Assembly: GCF_014229645.1 (NCBI RefSeq)
Contig: NZ_JAATOD010000001.1
Span: 62,001 to 126,000 of the forward strand
Length of the DNA stretch: 64,000 nucleotides
Source of the DNA: Listeria swaminathanii
Lineage (GTDB): Bacteria; Bacillota; Bacilli; Lactobacillales; Listeriaceae
Reading direction: 5' to 3'
Shown here piece by piece: positions 27,613-37,533 of the stretch. The position numbers were made by a program, and so were the translations under genes. The notes beneath the pieces are model-generated. The model searched no databases and was not told the origin of the DNA. It saw only the letters and a program-made list of their open reading frames with translations. The first letter of the stretch is position 1. Every line of letters begins with the position of its first letter.

Positions 27613-27670
27613 AAACAGAAGGTTAATTGCTATTCGTATAAACTTATGAGTAACAAATAACCTTCTGTTT
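27613..27670 (+). terminator. Terminator of the R-M operon
   Basis: AAACAGAAGGTTA and TAACCTTCTGTTT make a perfect 13-bp stem with a 32-nt loop, just after the last methylase gene. From here to about 27980 the DNA is extremely AT-rich and holds nothing else I can name. Confidence 0.7.
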
Positions 27671-27982
27671 ATATTTTACAAATTTTATGTATGCATAAAA
27701 AATAAATATTTTCATTTATAAATATATAACTATAGGGCTCTTTTTTTAAAATTTTTATTATCATTTTCAATCAAGTTATTTTTAGAATACTAATTATTCA
27801 TTATAAAGATTCACACTATTGAGATTTAAAATTTAATCATAAATATGTTAGTGTATTCAAAATTACCTTGTTGCAAGCAAGGCTTGCCAAAGAAAGTAAC
27901 GAATAATCGGAAAAGAAATGATGAATAATGATTGTACCAACTGAAAACACTCTAAAAAAACAATCAAGAACATCTAATACAC

Positions 27983-28642
27983 GTGAAAAGGACAAAGATA
28001 AGAATAAAACAGAATAAACTAGACAAACCAAAAGATGAATCTGAAGCAGGTAACATCGTTATTGACAACAAAGACGAATTAAACGACTTCGATAACAGTA
28101 AAACTGTAAAAGACCTTGTAAAGACAAACGACAATGGAACATATACCGTCACAGAAGAAGCCATGCGTAAAGCAATTCTAGATAAAATCAATATGTACCG
28201 TATTGCAAACGGATTAAGAACTGTAACCGTATCTGATGATTTAGTAGATTAGGCTGCATCAAAAGCAGAATACCACAAAAAGGGTTATCTACATTGGGAC
28301 ATTGAAAAATCGAAATAAGAAGAAGCAAAAATTATTGATAAATTTAAAAATGTCTTATACGTAACGAATGACCTAGCAACGTTCCAAAGCGACTTGATTC
28401 ATGAGAAGTAAAATCTATGAACGATGCTTTAAAGTTAGCAGACAAACTTGCAGAGAGCATTGTAGGCAAATACGGAGGTCTCCTATCAAGACGGGCACAA
28501 GTTCGACATTCTCGACGCTAATGTGTGGTTAGCGAACTTGATTTTAACATCAAAACAAGAAGCATATACTGATGTATGGACAGGTCAAACAAAATACACA
28601 ACAGTTTGGTATCAAGCGTATGTATATGCAGCAACAGAATAA
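27983..28642 (+). pseudogene. CAP/SCP-domain protein, broken
   Basis: The frame starting near 27983 has a Lys/Asp-rich leader and then a CAP-domain start (EEAMRKAILDKINMYRIANGLRT). A TAG at 28250, a TAA near 28317 and frameshifts follow, but further pieces remain readable: YLHWDIEKSK, LATFQSDLIHEK, and the tail HKFDILDANVWLANLI to YQAYVYAATE, ending at 28642. Related CAP proteins occur on Listeria and other Gram-positive mobile elements. It is no longer functional. Confidence 0.7.
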
Positions 28643-28645
28643 CAA

Positions 28646-28686
28646 TACAAGCATTCTTAACAAATTTTCGTTGGGAATGCTTTTTT
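28646..28686 (+). terminator. Terminator after the CAP remnant
   Basis: AAGCATTC and GAATGCTT form an 8-bp stem with a 17-nt loop followed by T7. The next 450 bases (28690-29134) are AT-rich, with a repeated AATAGGAACC/GGTTCCTATT motif at 28815-28830 and 28945-28960; no gene is supported. Confidence 0.65.
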
Positions 28687-29134
28687 TACTAAAAAAGTTA
28701 GTTTCACGTCATTTCCCACAACACCTGATTTTCAAAATTGTTGAAATGAATCCACCTCTCGTTAAAATAACGAAAAATTATAAAAAACAAAGAATGAACG
28801 GAAAATACAGTTCCTAAAAATAGGAACCAGAAAAATGCAAAAACACGCAAAAGTTAAGGGATAATATGTTGCGAAAATCCTGAAATAACGACATTGTCGC
28901 TCCAAATATCGTGTTATGTTATTATATTTCCACTCTGAATATAAAGGTTCCTATTTTTACCAAAAAGTTCCCTAGTTACAAATTTAACAGGAAAAAATAG
29001 GAAACCAAAAGGAATCTCTTAATTAAACGTTCTTACAATAAATTTTTTTAAAGCAACCAAATAATGGAAACATATTTAAAGAATACAGATTTCAAAATTT
29101 ATTCTGAAGAAAAAATGGTATTTTAGATTTTTTA

Positions 29135-29704
29135 ATGGATGTTGTTAAATATACACTTGAATTTCTGCTAAATCCCATTTCTATTGTGATTATCGGCTTC
29201 AATTTCCTTTATTTATGTATAGTCTACTATTTTGCAGATAAAGAAAATTCACTCGGATATATAAAAGATTATCTAATTATACTGTTTTTCTCTGTATATC
29301 CTATAGTCGCTTATTTAAAAAAATTCAATTTCAAACAACTATTTCATGAACAGAAAGCAGAATTATTTGGACTTGATGCAATTCCATTGTTTATAAACTC
29401 ATCTTATACTTTTTCTGTTGTTTAGGAAATAACATTAGTGTTTATTTTGACAATACTTTCTATCTTAATAGCAATTGGAAAGCAAAAAGAAGATACAAAA
29501 ATAGTAGCTAAATTCTTCTGTTTTTTCTTAATAACAATCTCTTTGTTTATAATCATTAGTTATTTTTCGCAGTTTATTAAGAATATTAATGATGTTTTTA
29601 CGTTGAATTCCTGATTATCATTTGATTTAGAATCATTGGTTTGGATAATCAATATACCGGTGATTTACTTAATTAGAGAAATGTTTTCATTGAAAAGAAA
29701 ATAA
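29135..29704 (+). pseudogene. Membrane protein, interrupted by stops
   Basis: One frame reads 190 codons with about five hydrophobic segments, from MDVVKYTLEFLLNP to REMFSLKRK. It is broken by TAG at 29423 and TGA near 29612. I do not recognise the family. Its end overlaps the next remnant by 8 bp, as in an operon, so the two were probably expressed together. Confidence 0.6.
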
Positions 29705-30125
29705 TATTTAGTGAATATAAAAATCGGGTATATCCGTATGTTAAATACTGCGTAGAGCTATTAGCAAGAAAAATTAAATTTCGGAAGTATGAACAGATTG
29801 ATCGTAATATATCAAACTGTATTCAAGAAGCAAAAGAGTTATCAGCAGTTGGCAAAAATAGGATATATATTAAGTTGAATAAAAAAATCTATCAGATGAA
29901 GTCTTAATAGCTATTGCTAGTGATGCAATTTTAGGGAGAAATAAGTTTACTAACATAAATAATCATAGAGAAAAATATCCTAATGTAGTTGAAATTACAA
30001 ATGTGAATAACGAATTATGCATATTCTGGCAAGATAGCTTTGTAGCTCCTCAATATAGGATTGATAGAACTGACCGGATGAATACCGTTGAATTATTGGA
30101 AAATATAAAATTAATCCGAACTTAG
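29697..30125 (+). pseudogene. Cytoplasmic remnant after the membrane protein
   Basis: A frame without a good start reads FSEYKNRVYPYVKYCVELL to YIKLNKKIYQ, then needs a one-base shift in an A-run at 29880-29887 to continue as LSDEVLIAIASDAILGRNK and end at 30125 with LLENIKLIRT. The product would be a soluble protein of about 140 residues. The family is unknown. Between 30126 and 30325 nothing is recognisable. Confidence 0.5.
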
Positions 30126-30326
30126 TGGTCGTACTTTAAAAAGTACAAATACTGATGAATCTTCCTTTGAGTTTCTACATCATTCATGCTTTAACCGATT
30201 TTCTTAGAATGAGAATTAATACATTTATTCTAAGAATCTTGATGTTTTCAATACTTTTTGTTTTGAAAATATTGAAGCTAGATAAAGCGAATAAGTTGAT
30301 GATGCTATTAAAAGTACAACTATAAA

Positions 30327-30363
30327 AAAATCCCCTGCCAAGAATCATCTTAGCGGGGTTTTA
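30327..30363 (+). terminator. Terminator at the right end of the element
   Basis: AAAAATCCCCTGC and TAGCGGGGTTTTA pair with one bulge across a loop of about 12 nt, with a T-rich tail. Confidence 0.65.
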
Positions 30364-30369
30364 TTTTGA

Positions 30370-30386
30370 TAGGGAAAATGGTAGGG
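30370..30386 (+). repeat. Right subterminal repeat, possible integrase arm site
   Basis: TAGGGAAAATGGTAGGG matches the left-end copy at 21607-21622 except for one extra A, in the same orientation. It lies about 85 bp inside the right junction. Confidence 0.6.
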
Positions 30387-30469
30387 AACCATATCATTTT
30401 TAATGAAATCAAGCATTTTATAAGTTGAAAAACGTTGATTTATCGGCATTCCCCATTCATATTATGTTA

Positions 30470-31284
30470 GCTCTTTATTCCCAATCGACAGTAACTACGC
30501 AAATCCAACAACTAGAACAAGAGCTTCATGTGAAACTATTCGATAAATTTGGTCGAAAAATGGTTTTAACCTCAGCGGGGAGCGCTTTGCTGCCTTCTGT
30601 GAATCAGATACTTGAAACATACAACACCATGAAAAACTATTCAAATAATGCGGAGTTAAAAGGTGAATTACGGATTGCCGTCCCCGAAAGTATACTCACA
30701 TACCAAATGCAGTCCATTTTAAAGGAATTCCATGAAAAAGCTCCCAATGTAAAATTGTATTTAAAAACGTTAAATTGCTTTGAAATTCCGTACGAGGTTG
30801 AAAATAGTTTAGTTGATTTAGGCATTTATTATGATGTTGGTGAAAAAAGTGATCAGATTACCAAAAGTAAATTGGGGTCGCACTCTATTTCTATAATTAC
30901 GAGTGCTCAAAAAGAGATAGAGTCCATAAATTTTTTAATGAAAATAAAGAATTTGATGTATCTTTTTTATCGAATGATGTGAATAGTATTTATCAAAAAC
31001 ATTTTGAAGCGATGATTAAAGAGCGGAATATCACCCTTAACCACCGAATGGAAGCTGGGAGTATTGAATCGATTAAATGATGCGTGATTAATAATTTAGG
31101 TATTGCTGTTTTCCCGAATTTAGTGTTTGGGGAGGAGCTTGGAAAAGGGCTGATACGCAAGGTGCCAAGTCCTATGGATAATCAAGAAATAGCAACGGTT
31201 TATAGTTATCATGGAAAAAGGTGGATGTCTCCGAATTTAGTGTGTTTTATTGAGATATTGGAGGCGGGAAAAGAGGACTTCTGA
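30470..31284 (+). pseudogene. LysR-family regulator, 3' part
   Basis: From the right junction the frame reads SQSTVTTQIQQLEQELHVKLF, the second half of a LysR helix-turn-helix, then the substrate-binding domain. It is also damaged on its own: a frameshift in the T-run near 30930 and a TGA at 31078 in place of a sense codon. The last part (INNLGIAVFPNLVFGEEL to EAGKEDF) is still readable. The gene has kept decaying after, or before, it was split. Native target genes are unknown. Confidence 0.88.
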
Positions 31285-31370
31285 CCAATTTGTTTGGAAA
31301 TCAGTTATACTGATTAAGTAGATTTTTAAACCATAAGACTATACAAAATTAAGTTTTAGGAGTGTGAAAA

Positions 31371-32009
31371 ATGACCTTTCTAAAAAAATACGGTTTTTAC
31401 TTCTTATTACTCGCTGTCCTAAGTGATTTCCTAACACCCTACATACTCGGAATATTTTACCCAGAATTAAACCAAATGACGCAGGTTATGAGTGTGTTTG
31501 GGGATGTGGCTAGTCCGGTGCGGGGAGCGTTTTTGGTTTGGTCGGTGGTGTCTGGGGTGTTTTTTGTGCTCGCTTTGCCGGCGATTTATCAGAGCGTTGT
31601 TAAAACTTCGCGGACTTTGGCGATTTTGCTCGTTTCTGCGATTGGTTTGTATGGGATTGGCGATTGTATTTTTACGGGGTTGTTTAGTATTGATACGGAG
31701 CAGGCGAGTTGGACGTTTTCGACTTGGGTTCATAATATTGGGTCAGGGCTTGGTTATGCGGGGTTTTTGATTTTTCCGTTGTTTCTGGTCATACTTTACC
31801 GGAAAACTGGCGATAAAACCCGCAGCAATGTCTATCTAGTTTTACTCATCGTTAGTTTGCTGTCGGCTGGTGTTTATGGGCTTGCGCGGATTCCTGCTGT
31901 GAATGACTTGCCGGTTTTAGATAAAATTGGTTTTTGTCAGCGGATTAGTTTCTTTTTTAATTATTTACCGATTGTTGTTTTTGGTGTTGATCGGATTAGA
32001 AAACCCTAG
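31371..32009 (+). CDS. DUF998-family membrane protein
   Basis: A 212-residue protein with about six transmembrane segments (about 8-28, 54-74, 82-105, 120-145, 155-175, 190-207), matching the DUF998 family of unknown function. AGGAG precedes the ATG. The third codon positions switch from A/C-rich to G/T-rich near 31480 and back near 31790. It follows the broken lysR gene and ends in a shared terminator. Confidence 0.75.
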   Translation: MTFLKKYGFYFLLLAVLSDFLTPYILGIFYPELNQMTQVMSVFGDVASPVRGAFLVWSVVSGVFFVLALPAIYQSVVKTSRTLAILLVSAIGLYGIGDCIFTGLFSIDTEQASWTFSTWVHNIGSGLGYAGFLIFPLFLVILYRKTGDKTRSNVYLVLLIVSLLSAGVYGLARIPAVNDLPVLDKIGFCQRISFFFNYLPIVVFGVDRIRKP

Positions 32010-32035
32010 ATTTTTTATGAATCTAGGGTTTTTTG
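32000..32035. terminator. Bidirectional terminator
   Basis: AAAACCCTAGATT and AATCTAGGGTTTT form a 13-bp stem between the convergent DUF998 and PRD-regulator genes. Confidence 0.88.
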
Positions 32036-33886
32036 TTCGCAAAGTTTGATAAATTGTTGGAAATCTTCTTGTTTGGCTAGTTTTTTGACGAAGCTGCGTT
32101 CATTTAGAATAGTGACGAGTTGGCCGAATAATTCTTCAAAAGAGTTGTCGCGTTCTTCTTTCATGGTGAGCAAAAGGACGAGTTTGACGCGGTTGCCACT
32201 CCAGTCAATTGGTTTATCGAGTGAGCATACGGCGACGGCATTTTTCTTCGCGCTTCGCTGGATGGCGTGCGGAATTGCGTAGTAGTTGCCGTAGCAGGTG
32301 CTGGATAAATGCTCGCGCTCGAACACTTTTGCTACGTAATCTGAGTCGCAGTAGTCAAATGCAGTTAATTGCTCGCAAAGAAAGGTGATGGTTTCTTCTT
32401 TGGATTTGAAGTTTTGTTTTGGAAAGAATAGTTCTTTTTTGAAAAACTTTCTGGAAATCGATTCCGTTTTTGGTTTTGCTTCTAAAATGTGTTTGATTTT
32501 TTGCAAATCGCTGTCTGCTAATAGTAAATCATAGTGATAGACTGGTATGTCGGTTGTTAGGTTTAATGGCTCGGCGGTTAGGATTAGATGGATTTCTTTG
32601 TCTAGGATGAATTGCTTGATGTCGAAAATAGACTGAGAAACGAGTAAATCAATCGAAAAATCTGGTATTTTCTTTAGTTGGTTATGAACCAAGCGTTGGC
32701 TGCCCGCGCCGTACGGGGAAACTAGGAGGATTTTTCGCTTTTTACCGTGATTGATTGTTTCCGAAGCGGACAGAAAATGCAGCGCGATATAGGCGATTTC
32801 GTCATCTGGAAAAGTAATCGCTAACTCTTTTTGGATAAAGGCTGAGGCATAGACGCTGACGTTATAAATAAATGGGAACTTGTTTTTTAATTCTTCGGTG
32901 AGCGGGTTCGTTAAATATTGCTTATGATTGGCTCTTTTGTAAAGGGCTGATATGTGAGCTACTAGATAGGTCGCTATTTTTTCGTCAGCTGAAAAGTCGA
33001 TATGGAAGTTTTGATCCACTGCTTCAAGGAGCCTAGTGACAACGCTGCCAAAAACTTTTGCGTCAATGGTGGAAGTTGTCGTTAGTTTGCCGGAATAAAG
33101 CCGGGCGATATAGCTTAGTTCTTGGGTTGGAATATTGATTTGCAGTTCATTTTCTAACGTTTCGGCTAGGTGCTCTGCCATTTCAAGGCTAGTTTTATCT
33201 TGCTCGAGTAAAGCGGTTCGCTCTATATAGCTGCCCATACTGATTCGCTCAATTAAAACGGCAATATGCAAAATGAACGAAATCGTCGAGAAATCATTCA
33301 TGAAAAATTCGTTCTTTTTGTGGTAGGCAATAATGAGCTCGGAAAGTTGTTTTAGATTGCAGTAATCGAAGTAATCAGCGTATTTGTCTAGACTTAATTG
33401 ATGGTTTTCGATTTCTTGATTGAGGAACAGGTTGAAGATGCGGCGTTTTTCTTCTTCGCCGCCCTCGGTTAGTAGTTCGTTGTTTTTTCGAATAATACAA
33501 AGCGACTCATCTTTTTCAGCGATAACGGTGTTGAGCTCTTTAATAATACGTGCTAACGTCGATTCGCTAATGAAAAATTGATCCGCTAAATCATAGAAAT
33601 TGGTATGATCTTGTTCGATGATATGGCGTAATAATTCAAAATGTAGATTGTCGCTATTTTTGGATAGATTCATTTGTGAAAGTTGCTCGTTTGGTGTTAG
33701 AAAATAGCCTTTTCCAGCTTTTGATGCAATGATTGTGGAACTAAATGACTGGTTAATTTGCATAATGTCATTTCGCACAGTTTTGGAAGAAACGCCTAAC
33801 ATTTCTGAAAGTGCTTTTGCTGTTACTGTCTTTTGGCTGTCGTTAAGCTTTTCTAACAATGAACGTTGCCTTTCTGAAATAGTCAT
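32015..33886 (-). CDS. PRD-containing transcription activator (LicR/MtlR-type)
   Basis: A 623-residue PTS-controlled activator. It has an N-terminal helix-turn-helix (1-60, TAKALSEMLGVSSKTVRNDI), a second winged-helix region (about 85-165), two PRDs (about 180-285 and 290-395), an EIIB-like domain (about 405-490) and a C-terminal EIIA domain (about 490-620) with the active His in AIPHAIQ. The EIIB-like loop reads VSPYGAGSQR, so the usual phospho-Cys is replaced by Ser. It should activate the adjacent PTS-glucosidase operon when the sugar is present and preferred sugars are absent. Confidence 0.9.
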   Translation of the reverse strand: MTISERQRSLLEKLNDSQKTVTAKALSEMLGVSSKTVRNDIMQINQSFSSTIIASKAGKGYFLTPNEQLSQMNLSKNSDNLHFELLRHIIEQDHTNFYDLADQFFISESTLARIIKELNTVIAEKDESLCIIRKNNELLTEGGEEEKRRIFNLFLNQEIENHQLSLDKYADYFDYCNLKQLSELIIAYHKKNEFFMNDFSTISFILHIAVLIERISMGSYIERTALLEQDKTSLEMAEHLAETLENELQINIPTQELSYIARLYSGKLTTTSTIDAKVFGSVVTRLLEAVDQNFHIDFSADEKIATYLVAHISALYKRANHKQYLTNPLTEELKNKFPFIYNVSVYASAFIQKELAITFPDDEIAYIALHFLSASETINHGKKRKILLVSPYGAGSQRLVHNQLKKIPDFSIDLLVSQSIFDIKQFILDKEIHLILTAEPLNLTTDIPVYHYDLLLADSDLQKIKHILEAKPKTESISRKFFKKELFFPKQNFKSKEETITFLCEQLTAFDYCDSDYVAKVFEREHLSSTCYGNYYAIPHAIQRSAKKNAVAVCSLDKPIDWSGNRVKLVLLLTMKEERDNSFEELFGQLVTILNERSFVKKLAKQEDFQQFIKLCEQKTLDS

Positions 33887-33929
33887 TATATCCCCCCCTA
33901 ATTCTCCCTTAACCTATTGTTATTATACA

Positions 33930-33975
33930 ACACCAAATAGAGAAAGAGACGAGTTTTTTTGTCCCAATCTCTATT
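33930..33975 (-). promoter_or_regulatory. Hairpin and promoter before the PRD regulator
   Basis: On the - strand AAATAGAGA and TCTCTATTT form a stem just after the IIC stop, followed by TTGTATAATAAC, which contains a perfect -10 (TATAAT). The regulator may thus be partly uncoupled from the operon and have its own promoter. Confidence 0.5.
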
Positions 33976-33985
33976 TAAATGGCTA

Positions 33986-35299
33986 TTAATTAGCAGCGAT
34001 GTTTTCTTCCTCGGCTTCTTTTTCTAAAGCAACGAGATTTTTCTCATAAACTTTTAGGAATGGGTAGTACATCAGACCGTTTAGGAAAATCAGGATGAAT
34101 ACGAGAACGATGGCTCGCCAGTCCATGGTGGATAGAAATGCTCCAATTGGCGCGGGCATTTGCCAGGAGAAGACGGCGAACGTTTTTCCGACAACCCCGA
34201 AATACATACAAAGATACGTAATAACGCCATTGAAGACGGATGTGAAAATGAACGGGAAGAAGAAAATCGGATTCAGCATTAGAGGTGTTCCGAAAATAAG
34301 CGGTTCAGAAATTCCGAATATGGAAGGTAAGAAGCCGACTTTCCCGACGGTGCTTAGTTGTTTGGACTTGGAGCGCATCATTAAAAAGGCAAGTGCGAGA
34401 ACGGAACCAGAACCACCAATGATAACGAAATACGTCCAAAATGGTGTCGTGAAAATATTCGTCAAATCTTGACCAGCCATTTTTTCAGCGGCGTTGATTG
34501 AAAGGTTTCCGTCACGAATTGGGCCTAGAATTCCGGCAAGTGCGGCATCGTGTACACCGAAGAACCAGAATAGGTGAACTAGGAAAATACTTAGAATCGT
34601 GAATGGTAAGCTATCGGCTGCTTTGAAGCTCGGCGCCATTTTTTCATATAAGAATTGGATGGCAGTTGTGTCTAGTAGGTTGAAAATGATAAAGATAATC
34701 GAGAAAAAGGTCATTAAAATGATACCAGGAACTAAAGCTGCGAATGTCTCGGATAGGGAAGCTGGGACGCTATCGGGCATGGTTATTCGACCGACATTTT
34801 TCTTGCGCATCCAGTGATAGCCTTCTACGGTAACGATGGCGACGAAAATCGAAAGTAGTATTCCGCGTCCATCAAGGAAACTGATGTCTACTTCTTTGCC
34901 GTCCCAGCCCATTTTGATTGGATTAAGTACGAGCATAAAGAAACCGGCGATAGAAAACATAAGTGGGCGTAAGAAATCTTCGTGGTAGTGTTTGCATAAA
35001 TAATACGTGATACCGACGCAAATATATAACGACATGGCGCCAAGTGTGATTCCGCTAATCCAGTTTAGGATTAAATCATATTTTTCGGCAAAGTTAGCCC
35101 AGCCAAGCAGGAAGCCGTTTTTCGTATCATCTGTTACTGGAGCCGCTTTCAAAATAATCGGAATCGAACCAAACAATGTAATTGGCAGCATGGACATAAA
35201 GGCATCTCTGGTTGCTTTCAAATGGCGTTGCTGGCTAAGTTTGTTAGCCAGCGGGGAAATATATTGATCCATTTTTTCGCTAATGGTATTAAATCGCAT
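33986..35299 (-). CDS. PTS lactose/cellobiose-family IIC permease
   Basis: A 437-residue membrane permease of the lactose-cellobiose family with about ten helices. The conserved FGISEPLIFGTPLMLNPIFFFPF region near 325 lines the sugar path, and FFGVHDAALAGILGPI lies near 250. It works with the IIB and IIA proteins of the same operon. ATG follows GGAGG, 4 nt after the IIB stop. Confidence 0.92.
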   Translation of the reverse strand: MRFNTISEKMDQYISPLANKLSQQRHLKATRDAFMSMLPITLFGSIPIILKAAPVTDDTKNGFLLGWANFAEKYDLILNWISGITLGAMSLYICVGITYYLCKHYHEDFLRPLMFSIAGFFMLVLNPIKMGWDGKEVDISFLDGRGILLSIFVAIVTVEGYHWMRKKNVGRITMPDSVPASLSETFAALVPGIILMTFFSIIFIIFNLLDTTAIQFLYEKMAPSFKAADSLPFTILSIFLVHLFWFFGVHDAALAGILGPIRDGNLSINAAEKMAGQDLTNIFTTPFWTYFVIIGGSGSVLALAFLMMRSKSKQLSTVGKVGFLPSIFGISEPLIFGTPLMLNPIFFFPFIFTSVFNGVITYLCMYFGVVGKTFAVFSWQMPAPIGAFLSTMDWRAIVLVFILIFLNGLMYYPFLKVYEKNLVALEKEAEEENIAAN

Positions 35300-35303
35300 G
35301 TTT

Positions 35304-35594
35304 TTATCCTCCTATTAATTTCTGGATGTCTTCGTAAACCCCTTTGCCGTCCATGATGCCGTATTTTACTGGTGAAATGGCATGGACTGGGACGCTGACG
35401 GCCTGTTTAATTTGTGGCATAAGGAAACGGATTTGAGGGCCGATAAGAACGAGATCGACACCGTCCAAATAATCGGTATACTCGGATTCACTATAAGCAG
35501 TGACGTTTAATGTGTTGCCAGAAGCGGCTTCGATTTTTTTCGCAAGCATTCCTGTAGACATACCAGCATTACAAACTAACATGATATTTTTCAT
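35304..35594 (-). CDS. PTS lactose/cellobiose-family IIB
   Basis: A 96-residue IIB protein. The P-loop LVCNAGMSTGML holds the phospho-Cys at residue 8. The ATG at 35594 follows AGGAGC; the open frame extends upstream into the glucosidase gene but without a ribosome site. It passes phosphate from IIA to the sugar carried by IIC. Confidence 0.92.
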   Translation of the reverse strand: MKNIMLVCNAGMSTGMLAKKIEAASGNTLNVTAYSESEYTDYLDGVDLVLIGPQIRFLMPQIKQAVSVPVHAISPVKYGIMDGKGVYEDIQKLIGG

Positions 35595-35610
35595 TTTCCT
35601 GCTCCTTTTT

Positions 35611-37002
35611 TTAAAATTCTCTTCGTTTGATGAGTTTTTCCTGACTTTCAATCATTTCTTTGAACCAGTAGTAGGAAGCTTTTGGTTTTCTGATTTGGTT
35701 GTTTTCGAAATCAACTGCCACAAGTCCGTAACGCTTTTCGACACCATTTTTCCAAGAGTAAAGGTCGAACGGAGACCAAGCGTAGTAGCCGCGAACGTCA
35801 CAACCAGCATCGATTGCGTTGAAAATGGCGTTAATATGGTCGTTCATAAAGGCGATTCGGTAGGCATCATCTACTTGTGGCACAGAAACGTCTTCGCGAA
35901 CACCAATGCCGTTTTCCGTCACATAAAGTGGTAATTGATAGCGTTCGTAAGCCTCGATTAAGCCATCTTGTAAGCCTTTTGGATAAATTTCTGTGTCCCA
36001 TTCGGTCGTTTCGTTGGCGGGATCTTTCACTTGTTCGAACCAGTTTTTGATGAGAACTTTACTTTCGCCTTTTTTACCGCTGTGGTTAAATTGTAGCTGT
36101 GTTTCGCCACCAGTGTATGGTTTAACGAGTGTGCGAGAATAGTAATTTAAGCCGATGAAGTCGACGGTGTTTTGTTTAATTGTTTGTAGTTCGTCTGTTT
36201 TCATAAAGCTGATATCGTGCGATTTTGCTAGTTCGGCAATGAGGTCGACTGGGAATTCGCCAAGTGCGGCTGTGTCGAGAATCCAGTTGTTGCAATAGTT
36301 ATCAGCGTAGCGCATTGCGATTTTTGTTTCGATACTTTCATCGACACCATTAACCGGCGTGTAGCTGTGGACAATGCCGATTTGCCCAGGATAGCCGCCT
36401 TCTTTAAAAGCCTTCACGCCTAAAGCACTCGCGTACATTACATTATAAGCCGCAATCATTGTCTTTTGCGTATCTTGATAGCCGGGCGGGTAGTTGCCGA
36501 TTTTATATCCGTTAGCAACAAACCATTTTGGTTCGTTAAAAGTGGTCCAATTCGTGATTTTATCGCCAAAGTGGTCATAACAAACCTTGGCATAATGCTC
36601 AAACGCGGCACAAACATCGTGATCCAACCAGCCACCAGTTTCTTCCCAATATTGCGGCAAATCCCAATGATAAAGTGTCACAAACGGCTCGATATCATAT
36701 TTTTTACACGTATCTAGCAAGTTTTGATAAAATTCGATCCCTTTTAAGTTGATGTCACCTTGCCTATTTTTTATAATCCGCGGCCAAGATAAGGAAAAAC
36801 GATACGAATTTTGTCCGCCTTCTTTCATCATCCGAATGTCTTCTTCGTAGCGACGGTAGTGATCGCTCGCCACATCGCCATTCTCAAGACCAGCTTCATG
36901 CAAGTAGTAGTCCCACATCGATTCCGCCTTGCCATCCACATTCCAAGCACCTTCACATTGATAAGAGGCCGTTGCACCTCCCCATAAAAAGTTATTATTC
37001 AT
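35611..37002 (-). CDS. GH1 6-phospho-beta-glucosidase/galactosidase
   Basis: A 463-residue family 1 enzyme. The N-terminal FLWGGATASYQCEGAW, the acid/base Glu in TTFNEPKWF and the nucleophile Glu in YVTENGIG are present. The final SWKNGVEKRYGLVAVDF is typical of phospho-sugar enzymes. The ATG overlaps the IIA gene by 8 bp. It should split the phosphorylated disaccharide brought in by the IIA-IIB-IIC system of the same operon. Confidence 0.9.
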   Translation of the reverse strand: MNNNFLWGGATASYQCEGAWNVDGKAESMWDYYLHEAGLENGDVASDHYRRYEEDIRMMKEGGQNSYRFSLSWPRIIKNRQGDINLKGIEFYQNLLDTCKKYDIEPFVTLYHWDLPQYWEETGGWLDHDVCAAFEHYAKVCYDHFGDKITNWTTFNEPKWFVANGYKIGNYPPGYQDTQKTMIAAYNVMYASALGVKAFKEGGYPGQIGIVHSYTPVNGVDESIETKIAMRYADNYCNNWILDTAALGEFPVDLIAELAKSHDISFMKTDELQTIKQNTVDFIGLNYYSRTLVKPYTGGETQLQFNHSGKKGESKVLIKNWFEQVKDPANETTEWDTEIYPKGLQDGLIEAYERYQLPLYVTENGIGVREDVSVPQVDDAYRIAFMNDHINAIFNAIDAGCDVRGYYAWSPFDLYSWKNGVEKRYGLVAVDFENNQIRKPKASYYWFKEMIESQEKLIKRREF

Positions 37003-37336
37003 TAGATAAACTCCATTTCCATTGATAAATTTCTCCCAGTTCCCGAATCATTTCCACAGCAATATCCGTAGAAGACAAGTGACCTTCCGCATGAACAAGC
37101 AGTAAATCCACCTCTTTCATTCGGTTCTCAGAAGATAGTTTTCGTAAAAGTTCCGCGTGCGCTCGGTGCGCCAGTTTAATCTCATCTTTCGCTTCGGTAA
37201 TTTTCTGCGTGAAAGCTTCGATGTTTTGCTGTTTTACTTCTTTCAGTGCCTCAAAAGCACAACTTTTCGCATTCCCGGCGTGTAAGATGATTGCCATGGA
37301 ATCGAGTTCTGTTGTTAGTTCGTTGCTATCTGTCAC
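36995..37336 (-). CDS. PTS lactose/cellobiose-family IIA
   Basis: A 113-residue helical IIA protein. The phospho-His is in LLLVHAEGHLSS (about residue 82), and the N-terminal IILHAGNAKSCAFEAL is typical. The start is GTG, after a full AAAGGAGG. It is the first gene of the operon IIA-GH1-IIB-IIC, followed by the PRD regulator. Confidence 0.92.
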   Translation of the reverse strand: MTDSNELTTELDSMAIILHAGNAKSCAFEALKEVKQQNIEAFTQKITEAKDEIKLAHRAHAELLRKLSSENRMKEVDLLLVHAEGHLSSTDIAVEMIRELGEIYQWKWSLSNE

Positions 37337-37533
37337 GTAAAGACCTCCTTTTGATTTGTCTTTACTATAGCTGGGAAAATGGGGGAGGTGAAATTATTAT
37401 TTGCCACTTTGGAAGTGGAAATTGGTTTTGGTTTGGAAATTTTTATGTACTAGGATATGATGTTATAGAAGACGAAATATCAAGGTGGAACGGAATTAAC
37501 CGTTAATTATATACAAAAAAGGAGAGCAACGAG

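Larger units (their letters stand above)
21545..30472. mobile_element. Decayed integrative element carrying an R-M cassette, inserted in a lysR gene
   Basis: The two halves of a LysR gene flank about 8.9 kb of AT-rich DNA. The left end carries a tyrosine integrase remnant and a DUF3173 gene, a pair typical of small Gram-positive integrative elements. Junctions show CCCACTCAAC on the left and CCCAATCGAC on the right, an imperfect shared core. Everything except the three R-M genes is broken by stops or frameshifts, so the element can hardly move by itself. Equivalent R-M insertions beside rlmH have been described in other L. monocytogenes strains. Confidence 0.85.

Noticed and set aside
28815..28960. 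Terminal inverted repeats of an insertion sequence around 28.8-28.96 kb (GGAACC/GGTTCC motifs)
   Set aside because: The motif is short, no transposase frame lies between the copies, and no target-site duplication is visible.
21545..30472. A prophage
   Set aside because: There are no capsid, tail, terminase, holin or lysin genes; only an integrase remnant and cargo are present.
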